This document shows positions 51,401-63,400 of a stretch of DNA of 64,000 nt, in pieces. The translations under genes and the position numbers were made by a program. Location: positions 45,649,885 through 45,713,884 of the forward strand of contig CAIIXF020000001.1 of assembly GCA_903813345.2 (NCBI GenBank). Reading direction: 5' to 3'. The first letter of the stretch is position 1. The number at the start of each line of letters is the position of its first letter. The notes beneath the pieces were generated by a model, which ran no database searches, was not told the origin of the DNA, and saw only the letters and a list, made by a program, of their open reading frames with translations. The stretch is from Owenia fusiformis. Lineage: Eukaryota > Annelida > Polychaeta > Sabellida > Oweniidae.

Positions 51401-54400
51401 CAGACTATTGTTGACCTAAAGAAGGCAATCACTGCTATATGTAATGCCATAATAATGCCATAATAATGCCATAGAGGGCAGAACATGTAAGGGTAGTTTG
51501 CCATATGAATCCAACTCTGCGTTGGTCTCAATTGTGCCTATTTGGAGCATGTTATGTAAATGATCATAGCTCCTGAACCAGTTGAATGCTTGTATTGAAA
51601 CCTTCAGTAACAAATCTCCATATAACTGTTCCAGTGTATGCAAAATTTCATTGATGGCACTTGTCTAGTTTAGGAGAAATTGATTACTTCAATGGTCTCC
51701 TTTTTTCCGGTCACCCTGTATATAACCGTGATATATCCATGATATACAGAGACAGGTTTTCACATAGAAGTGTTTACCAAGACACATATTTGCTGTATAC
51801 ACAAATATTTGTGGTGCTATATTTATATGAGGTTAAACAAAAAAGGATTCCATAAACATTACTAAGGGGTGTTCATTGTATCCATGATATACAGATTCTA
51901 ACACATAGAAGTGTTCACTAAGACGCATATTTGCTGTATACACTTTAGATCACATGTAAATTGTATTGACAAAGACTATTAATAAATATAAATCGATTAA
52001 CCATAAATAAAATCTTTTGTTATTGAAGGCCTTTACTGAAGTTTAACAGAATGATTAAAATAACTTCAAAGATTTATCAACGAATGCATAAAGAACGTGT
52101 AAAGAATCCATAAGGAAAGCAGCAGTCTGTCAGGAATATGTAAAGAAAAAGTAGAGAATCTTTACAAAAACTCTATTGAATCAGTAAAGTTTGAAACTTA
52201 TATTTACAGAATAAATGCAGTGTCATTACAGATTCTGTAAACTCGTTTCTTTATCGAAACATTGCCGTGATCAAGTCCGAACAGTTTCATTACAGTTTTG
52301 ACAGTAAAGAATCTGTATGGATTTTTTATGGAAATTGTGATGGAAAAAATTGCCTGTGTAGATCTTAGTCAATGGCATGTTGCACCTCAGCCTTTAATTG
52401 GCGATATTCGCGACTATTAATTTTCGTGATTTTTACACAATCGCGAAAAGCACGAAACTAAATTGCACGCGAAAAATATCGGGAGTACAGTACATTGAAA
52501 CCATACACTCTTATATTTCATAAGAATTTGCAATCAAGCCTAACAAATCTATTGGCAAAATATTAGAAGGCCAGCAAATGTACACATGCTAAAGTGATGA
52601 AACTTTAATGAATTTTAATTTTGCCTATACTGATATGTGTTAAACTCTATTTGGGTTAGATTTATTCGGCTACACCCTCTACTTACAGCCTTAACATGCC
52701 CCCTATCGGCTATCACCCGCTTCAAAATCATAACAGGTTCCTTTATATCTTCCTTTATCTTCTGTTTAAGAAAAGCTGTTAGCTATCAGCTGTATTTTTG
52801 TCAATCAAGATTTCTCTTCATCTGTGAATTACCCAGCGAGAAACCAAAATGGCAATTTTGATGGAAAGACACAAAGTACCAGTCAAAATCTCTGAAGATT
52901 TCCGGGCAAACAATGGCAGCTCTCCCAGTTAGGTTTTAGACTGTCTTCTCATATTTTGTCAATTTTATTCAAGTATTCAAGTATTGTTTAGAGTTGTGCG
53001 TTCAACATATTCGAGAAGTCAATAGCTATAATAAATCTGCAGATTTTGCTCGCATTTATGTAAGCTTTTCTCTTTTGACGGATACTTTGTGTCTTTCCTT
53101 GAAATCATGACAGGTGTAACTGATCTACTGAAATCAACTTCAAGTGCTTTAATTACTACTATCTCCCAATGTGAGCTACATTAGTGCTTTTTGTTGAGAA
53201 AATATGTAAGTTATTAGCCGCTTTTTTGCCGATCAGGATTTAAATTCTCTTTATCTGTCATGTACCTAGCAAGATTCAGAGATTTTGACTTGTACGTCAT
53301 GTCTTTCCGTCAAAACTTCCATTTTTGGTTTCTTGGTAAAGAGTAGCTTCTCAATGTATAATGAGAATTTGCTGTTCGGCACAGAAGCACCTTTTAATTT
53401 TTTTCGATTTTCGCAAGGAGGATACTAACACAATTTTGAAGCGGTTGATAGGGGCTCTAAAGGCTGTTCTAACATATCAGTCACAGCCTCTGAAAGAGCT
53501 AGATCTAAGGCTCTAGCTTTAGGCTAGTCTAAGTCCTATAGATCTAGTAGTCTAGGCCTAGAGTCATAGCCCAGGCATAGGCCCGCAAAAATGTAAAGAA
53601 ATAAAGCTTACAGCATGTTCTATTTAAGTGAATTTGACTCATGTTATACATGTTCCGGGCCTATGCCTAGTATAGTCCCGCAGGACGAAGAAGATAGAAT
53701 GTAAAAATCAAATTGAAAATCAAAATAATCGAACGAAAAAAAATTGAAAAAGTTGAAAATTCGATTTCGATTCAATTTGATTTTCTGCCATTATAAATGA
53801 AATACTGTACTTACCAACATGTTTCTCGGATATATATGTTGTTCTTACTTTATCTTCGCCGAAGATCGATGTTTATTTATATATAACAATCGAATAATCG
53901 ACATAATTCAAACTCATCACTACGACACAAAAATATATCACTTTCGAAACCATGTAAACTGCTAAGATGACGTCATTTATATCCGGGATTGCTTTGCAAA
54001 CTCCACACAACAGACTGTCCCATCTTTTCTCCTGCTTTCTCCCGATGCAATTCATACATTACTCGGAGATTACTGTCAAACGTTCCAAGTTTTACAATTT
54101 TAGCATGTTTATTACGATCTAATTCCTGCCAGTATCAATGAATAAATCTATTGACCAACAGATTGGAAATATGTATTCCAGCGATACCCTCATTTTGACG
54201 AAAGAATGGTACAAATATGTCCACTATTTATCGAGATATCGTGTAGAAAAATTGAAGAAAGACATCGCTTAAGAAATTTCTATTTCTAGACTGAACTGTT
54301 CACGCTCGCAAGTGGCATCTCCAACTCCATATATGGGCAAAAAGGTGGAGTTAACAATAAGCAATGCAGGGATTGACACGATTGACACGAAGAAGTCTCG

Positions 54401-57400
54401 ATGAATCTCGCTTAAACTCCGCCCCTTCTTCGTGAAAAATCACGTGAATTCCGGCTTTTGCTGGGACATATCCGGGCATCTCGGCTTCGAACCCAATCAG
54501 AAGTTTCAATTTTGACTGGCGCCGCATACATTATCTCAAGTCTCACCCAATATTTTTATGTATACGTTAATAATTGTTTGTAAATAACTGCTTGTATAAT
54601 TATTTTTACAAAAAGCTCTACTTCTCACTACCATTTATTTACGATTAACATCGATCATCGATAAAACCTTAGTAAATATGACACATGTGGACTGGCATTG
54701 ACTTGTATGACAATTACCTGAGGGGGATCATCAGTACCTCTATTGTCTGCATATGCCATTATAAACTCTTTGCTCTTAGCGATGTTCATATCAGCCAGTT
54801 GAATTCCTAGCTCTTCCATCGCAGATGTATTGTAATAAAGTACCTCCACAATCTGTAGCAGTTTCATTACACAAAAACTAAAACTTTTAAAATTAGAGTA
54901 TTTGTATCTTTACTTTCCGGACACCCTGTAACTTCGCACTATACCATTTATTCAAGATTAAACGTTTTAGTTGAAACTCTGACGTTCAGTTAAATGAAAA
55001 TGTATGTGAACAAATAATCATATTGGTGGCAAAGTGTGCATGCGGTAAAACATAGTCAAATTACTAATGTAAATATATTTGTTTTTTGTCCCTCTGTAAA
55101 TAATTGTTTGTAAATAACTGCTTGTATAATTATTTTTACAAAAAGCTCTACTTCTCACTACCATTTATTTACGATTAACATCGATCATCGATAAAACCTT
55201 AGTAAATATGACACATATGGACTGGCATTGACTTGTATGACAATTACCTGAGGGGGATCATCAGTACCTCTATTGTCTGCATATGCCATTGTAAACTCTT
55301 TGCTCTTAGCGTTGTTCATATCAGTCAGTTGAATTCCTAGCTCTTCCATCGCACCAACTATCGTCTGGAAGTATAAAAATGAAATAGAGTCCGAGGTCGA
55401 TCTCAGTGGCTCAAACAAACAGAGTCGATAAGTTTTAACATTACAAAAATGACGAGCTTTTATAGTTTAAAAGTTAGTTCTAGTTCAGGAGTACGGATGC
55501 ACACTCTACGGATCCCAATCCAGATCCTCATTGGTGGTAGGCTCAATAAAATTACGAGTACATTCGTTGAGCCTTGAAACCAATGGGAGGAATCTGGCCG
55601 CGCCCCGTGGCATACTCTAAGTTACGTCTTTCTCCTTTAGCTTAGATGATCGGGAGATCTGATAGACCAGAATGGATTAGAAGGGTAAATATACCTTATC
55701 ATGCTATTAGAAGGCTTGAGTCACCTAAGTTTTCAATGACATCTATACTTGAGAAAATATTTCGTCAAGATTGCTGCCAGATAGATACAAGAGGAAGAAA
55801 ACCCCAGAGCTAAGAGATGCGTTTGTTCGAATTTTAACTGGCTAATTTCTGAATACCACACATCGTTGTGCTGTTTTAATCGATGCTAGCAAGCTGTATT
55901 GTTACGCGGAATATGGCATATATTCATGGTTGCGCGGTATTTGTGATACGGGTGAATATGTTATACTCACCTGTGGTATATGGCATATTCCGCAGGTGAG
56001 TATGGCATCTTCCACAGTGAATATGCGATACATTGATTTCGGTGAATATCCTATACTCATCTGCGGACTATATCATACTCACTTACGGAATATGGCAGGT
56101 GAGTATGACATATACCGCAGGTGAAAACGAGATACAGAAAGGCTTGATTTGATTGGTCGCGATAATCGATTCTAAATGTAAAACTACGTTGGATTACCAA
56201 CATAGTTAGTCCTCGACTTCGTCTCGAGCCAATACAGAATATCTCGAGTACAATATATCCTGTACTGCACTTCTAATCATTCAAACGCTTATAGAGTAGT
56301 TTTCCTCTAACATAGAGCTAGATAGAAAATACAATGATGCATTGTGATCATCTATATAACATTCTAGCCATTTCTATATGTCACAACAAAGTGAATCTTG
56401 ATTAAGTGTCGTCTTGTTGAAAGTCAATTGAGCTACACTCCCCTCCAAAAGTTTGGCAAACAGAAGTTGCCCTATGGACGATATCTCGCCATCTTTAATG
56501 CCTGTTTATGTTCGGCAATTAAATTTTAACAAATTCATCACATTTAAAGTTTGATATATTGTAAGTTTGTAGCTGAGATTGTAAATTTAGATTTAAACAT
56601 GATCAGGCTTAGCGCACATATAATCAAGACTTCCGGTGTCATACCGGGCTGTGATAGTTATTACGATTAAACTAGTAAAAAGAATAACCTTCCGGAGTAG
56701 CAAATTCTACGTTTTATCGAATCAAAATAACCAGCTGGCAGAAATATTGTCTCGTTTTGGCAAAATCTATGTACCATATTTGATATTCCTCGTGTAGAGG
56801 TCCCCTGACCACCAAGCACCAGCCGATAAGTTTTGGACCAAATCGAATGACTGGTATTTGTGTCTTCTTAAAATTCCTTCTTGAGCACATGTCCTTTCTC
56901 CCGCCTAGCATATAAAATTTAAACTATATCGTTTGACGGAAAATATTGGAAAGCTTCCTAATTAGTATAGACGTCTTTTGTTCATAAGACATTAGCCTAT
57001 AAAGTAAAGATCAAATCCGATATCACCTATTCAAAATGGCGGCCATTATGAGAGCACAAAAATCAAAATCTGTCGACCGATATTTGAGTAATATAGACGA
57101 ACGAGCGAACTTATGAACGGCTTCTTCCTCAATTATAACAAATGACAAACATTTGTTCAAAATGGCTACTTAAACAACTTTTTTTAACATTACATATATT
57201 AAGTAAATATCGTCGTTTATGCATTTCAAACAAAGAAAATATTCATGTTTACTACTATTTATTTTTAAAAATTATGACCTTGCCATTTAGCCAACCCCTG
57301 GATATTTATCGTTTTATAGGCATGTCATTCTTTGGAACTACTTTGACACCACTTGAACAAATTAGAGTCTCAAAGGACACTTCATTAGGTATATCTGAGG

Positions 57401-60400
57401 CCACTACTATTAGGATAATATGTGTAAGACTTTAATCCAAAGAACAGAATCTTAATAACCTAAAATCACAGGCTGATATCGAAAGATTTGTCCGCTGTGA
57501 CGGAGCATGCTATTTTTCATAAAAAACACTGAGTTACTTCACGATTTATTTTTTAACTCATATCTTTCGTTATACCATACAAAATTACTTACTCCATGCA
57601 ATGGATATATCATTTGCGGGTAACTTTCACTTCTGTTTGAAGTCCAATTACGCTTGGAAGAAATGCTATTGAAAATGGCGCCGGAGTATCATACTTCTAA
57701 ATGTAACATTTCTTGTTTAACTTTCTAATGGCACGATATAGTGACACGATAATATTTACACATGGTTTCAGCATAACTATGAAGGTATAAATGAGATGTT
57801 GATGTATTTGGTCTTTTTAATTCTTTTGTAAAAAATAATGTTTAATTTGTTTGTCCGCTGTGACGGAGCAGTTGCAAATGTGAACTGTGAAAATGCTCCG
57901 TCACAGCGGACAAAAAATATTAATATTATTTTTTATAAAAAAATTAAAAAGACCCAATGCATTAATATCTCATTAATACATTCAGAGATATGCTGAAAAT
58001 ATATGTTAATATTATCGTGTCACTATATCATGCCATTAAAAAGTTAAAAAAGAAATGGTTCATTTTAGAGTTTGATACTCTGGCGCCGTTTTCAATAGAT
58101 TTTACTCCTAGCGTTATTGGACTTCAAACAGTAGTGAAGGTTACACGCAAATGATATATTAGACAGGTTCCAATTTCAGAATATCTCAAGGGAAAGAGTT
58201 TTTGAGGCATTTTTTAGAAAAAGCAACAGACCCATTTTTTCTGGATCAGTTTTTCATGCTGATAAAGATATTAAAAGATGACAGCTCAACGGGGTGGTCA
58301 CGACACTGCATTTTAGCGTTTTTACCCCCCTAGGAAATTATCTTAGGGGTACTATAATATTAGTTCATAACTCAAAGGATATATAAACTATTGTTCTGAG
58401 TTCTACAGCATACATTGTTAGTACAGAGATGAATACTATCCTAAAGTTATAGGTTGATATCTTTGTTGGTTTCGGAAAAATACAATTAATAAGAAAAAAA
58501 TATGCAATTTTTGTCATTTTTTTCTTGCTTATTTTATATTTGTAGCTTCAAGCAAAATATGATAACATTAACAGCTCAAAGTAGTATTCTAACAACATTC
58601 CCAAGCTATGTGTGATATTGTAATACATCTATTGTAGTGATGAAGTACTATTTTGTAATTTTAATATGACTTTATAGTGCCCTACCCCTGGTAAATAGAA
58701 GAAAGTTGGTGTGGTTTTCTTCTGGTTTTAACATTTTATTGACTTCTTAGTTGAAGATAAAATCAATTCTGTCAGTTAACCACGAGTAGCTTTACAATGG
58801 TTAACTATTCCCATTAATAGAGGGTTGGGACCTCAAAAATACCAGAACTGTTAAGTGGCATCCTTGGGCATCCCTCTTCAGAGCATTTTCCTTATACTCC
58901 GATGAAATCTGCAGGAGATACTATAAGAAACCTATATATCTAAGATACTAATGAAGATACTGAATTCAAATTTTCAATTTTCAGGATTTGGTCCTGGTAT
59001 GATAGGTAATCTGTATGACAAAAATGACGAAAAGAAAAAACTCTGTTGCCATAGTAACAAGAATACCACACTATTTGTTTCCTGAGAAATGTGTTTTAAG
59101 AGGTTTTGTCAGTCTCTTCATATTTTTAATTCTAAATATGTCTACAATGTGGGATGATTAAAATTATGGTAAAGTAATCTTTTCTATTGTTCTCTAAAAC
59201 AGAAGTTGCTATGGCGACACATACCTGTAGATCATAGAAAAAATGCTGGGATGATCGCTTTATTTGTCAGGAAATTAAAATGGAAACTTAAAAATGAGTT
59301 TCTTCCCACAGAATAGCATTAATTTGGTAGACCATGGCTGACACGCACAAGAGAAAACGTTTATCAGTTCTATGTCATTTTGTTTTTTTTGTTTTTTTTA
59401 TCGTGATCTGGGACACCTAATGCCTAATCTTCTCCAACTGCAAAGGAAGGCAAGATTTTAATAATGAACATTCATATATCTCAACAAATATGGCCTAAGA
59501 TTTGGACAATGATGAGGAAACTCTGAGGGAAAATTAGACGAAACATTAATGTGAGTGGTCCAAAAATAACACTAACATATTTTGGAAAAGTTATGCTCTC
59601 AGATGAATCAGTGCTCATTTAAGGATAGTCTGAATCAGGTGAATTTTTTAACCTAATTGTAACCCTCCCCCAAAACCCCCAGATTTTGACGAAATTGTCG
59701 AAAAGTGGCAAACAACATTCATTAAAGTTGAATATGGCTATTTCGCTTCTATGTCATAAAGATATGATACGATCTCAGGTCAATCAATAAATTTCACAAG
59801 TGACACTCTATCTTATGAAGAAAATACTATCGTATTTGAAGACATGTCAAAAATTTGGTGGAAATAAATTGTGTCACTCCTGATTTGACCTGCAAAGGTT
59901 CAAGTAAGCTATCACAATCAATTTCAGACAGTTATATCTTTGATTATGACTATTTCCTGACCATGAAGACAGGTATACAGGGATAATAAAGTCAATCAGA
60001 CTCGGAGATATTTCACTAGCAATCAAGTATCAATATATTTTTTCAAAGTTGTTGACCTCATTTTCACCAAAAATGCAATCATTTTAACAATGTTTAATGC
60101 ATTACTGTTCTTTATTTTAATGTATCAAATAGCTCTTGAAAGGAAAACTTAATTTCCCCTAAGATTAGTGTTCCCCATGTTATTTCCCCTTTGAAAAAAT
60201 TCATGCTATCCATTGGTTTCAGTTCATTTTGGTCATCTAAATAAATGTCTTTAAAGTCCCTGGAGCAATCCACTTTTCCTCTTAGGAAATAGAACATGTC
60301 TCAAAGCATATTCTAATCGTGCATTCAACAATATAATTAAAGGTTGCATCTTTGGTAAATCTAGGTCATCATTTTTAGTAAAAAGTATGTTGATTGGGCC

Positions 60401-63400
60401 ATTCCCTTTAATATCCCTTAGGTCTGATTAATCATGATTATATTTACTTTTCTTGAAGATAATGAATAGATCTAAAAGATATACCCATGTTCATGGTCAC
60501 AAAATATTCATAATTCAAGTTAGAATGGACCTTTTTCCATATAAATGAAAAATAGATGGCATCATGGGTATTGGTAGAGCTTGGGTAGGGCTAGAATATG
60601 TGACATGTAAATGTATTGCCAGAGTCACTTAATTTCTTGATTTAAGAAGTAATTCCATTAGGATCAACTTAAAACATCATTGGAATGTAACTATATGATC
60701 TTATTGACATGTGGATTGTGATTTCACATTAAAATTGTGATCCTTGTAAGAGTTAATGAACTTTTAAAGGTTTTTCAGCATTGTGTCAATGGGGATTTAG
60801 CCCCACCTTTTTTAGACAACCAGAAAATCATTAGAATTTGAATAAAGGGGAATAACAGTGCAAATCAAAGTCGTTTTGATAGAGAATTACTCACAGAATT
60901 CAAATATGCCATCAGATGGAAGAAAACGTTAGTTTTTAATGGTTAAAAATGCAGATCTCCTAAAATCTCATTAAAAAAGGATCATTGTCTGAAGTTGTTT
61001 GCGATAACCTACATGCTCCTTTATAACATTATTATGTAAATACTATCAAATGCTTTAGTCATGACAGTTGAAGTAAACTGAAGTCTCTTGGTATTTAAAT
61101 GCAGAATCAGATCTATGTAGAGTAAACAAAATTGAAAGCAACATGTACAGTTGACCTACCAATGTATTTCTTACAATCTCAAATATAATATCTCCCAAAA
61201 GATCCACAATATATTATTAATTGGTAATGTTGTTTAAAATTCAAAGTGTAAAATGGGGGAAATGTTCAAATTCTCCCAAATAATAATAAATAAGTTACAC
61301 TAAGTTATACAAGTGTGAGGCACCATCGCTGGGAAAGTTATCTTTGGTTAATAAAAAAGATTCTTAGCTACTTTTCTAACATCTGGCTGTGATGCATCAT
61401 GGCTTAATGAGGACTCTGCTATATGGTCAGATGATGAGAACTAACAGTTTTACGGAACTTTTGCCATGTTTTGCACATTGTAAATGACCCTTCTGAATGG
61501 GTTGTAAAGGTATATACCAGGAGGTATATATGGCTCAAATGACTTGTGCCCTAGTCCATGGGGCACTGTAGTACATTACTTGTGCATGATGACCACCATA
61601 GTCTAGTTGCTCAAATGAGATCAATACTCCTATTCGCGATAAGAGTTCAGGTGGTAATTTACATAAATATCTCCCATGATGCATCGCTTTGGAAGGGACA
61701 AATTTTCATTGGCCCGCCGAACGAGTGATTACTCTGAACGTTTCTCAGCTTCTGATCTTCCATCAGCCCTCAAGCATAGTTATATAATCCAATCTATTCA
61801 ATAATCAGAAAGATAATCGGAGATTCAAAGTAACATTATTTATATTTTTCGATATTCGATGGCGTCTGAGCAATTTCTGGGATATCAGTGACGTCACTGG
61901 AATTGGACAGCATTTTTAACTACACATTACTTCGGATTTGGGGATTATAGCTCAAATTGCTTTGTCATATATCTTAATTACATACATACCTATCGTTTGT
62001 GCAAATGAAACTCTACATAAATGTTTAATAGAGCCGCAGTGCGGCATTGAAAATAGCACCCCTGTGTAATCCAATGGGAAAGAACCCGGATGTAGATGAA
62101 GTTGTACCATACATGAGAGCTCTTCAAACGAGAGGTTGCTAAACTGAACGAAATTAAACGTTATCGCGTATTGGTATATTGATGATTATAATGTTTAGAC
62201 TTTATGTAAATGTCCTCTCTGGTATGTGATTACACTAGATTTCATTATGATACATGTACTAAATTGAAAACTTACATATAAAATATCTTAAGTCCTATAT
62301 TCTAGTAATAAATGAATTAGAATGTCACCTAACATTTGATGATGGTATGAATTTATTGATTTGGTGTCTATCAATACATGTTTCTAACTTAATGCTGCAA
62401 AATGATAAAATTCACCACATCCACTTTCTTCAATTTTCCAGGGGTAGGGCACTATAAAGTCATATTAAAATTACAAAATAGTACTTCATAACTAAAATAG
62501 ATGTATTACAATACCACACATAGCTTGGAATGTTTTTAGAATACTACTATGAGCTGTTAAAGCTGTCATATTTTGCTTGAGGCTACAAATATAAAATTGG
62601 CAAGACAAAAATTGCGTATCTTTTTCCTGTTTATTGTATTTTTTCTGAGACCAATAAGGGTATCAACCTATAACTTTAGGATAGTATTCATATTTGTACT
62701 AGCAATGTATGGTGTACAACTCAGAACAATAGCTCATATATCCTTTGAGTTATGAACTAGTTTCATAGTACCCCCAAGAATATTTTCCTAGGGGGGTAAA
62801 AATGCCATAATTCAGTGTCGTGACCACCCCGTTGAGCTGTCATCTTTTAATATCTTTATCAGCATGAAAAACTGATCGAGTAAAAATAGGTCTGTTGCTT
62901 TTTCTAAAAAATGCCTCAAAAACTTGAATTATTAGAATTGGAACCTGTCTATATCCATTGCATGGAGTAAGTAATTATCTTTGATATAACGAAACATATA
63001 GGTTAAAAAATAAATCGTGAAGCACTCTTAGTGTTTTTATGAAAAATAGCATGCTCCGTCACAGCGGACAAATCTTTCGATACCAGCCTGTGAAAATGGA
63101 TATAGAAGAAGAAGAAGTCATAATTCTGCATTTGTCACCCTACCCGGTGTTATAGTGAATCGCTTTGTGAATACTTACTAGAATTGAGTCTTTGAGATTC
63201 TTCCGTATGGCAGATATATGAGACAACCTCTCTCTAAAAAGTAAGCGATGTTAGTATTAACTGCTGCAAATAATAGTGTAGAAGATGAGAATGTATTTTA
63301 AATAACCTATGATGGAAAAAAGATTTCTTCATCTTAGAAATAACGCACATTTGCATATTTCTCTCAGTGTTCATTGTTTCTGAATAAAGAAATCAAGACG

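Larger units (their letters stand above)
46139..52361. mobile_element. Possible 6.2 kb compound element with CTACACAGGCAA ends
   Basis: CTACACAGGCAATTTTTTCC at 46139 has an inverted match ending at 52361, with ATCT on both sides (a 4-bp duplication). About 300 bases inside each end are rich in CTGTAAAGAA words and weakly match in inverted orientation. The interior holds other repeats and a mariner relic. It may be one large element or two facing small ones. Confidence 0.45.
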
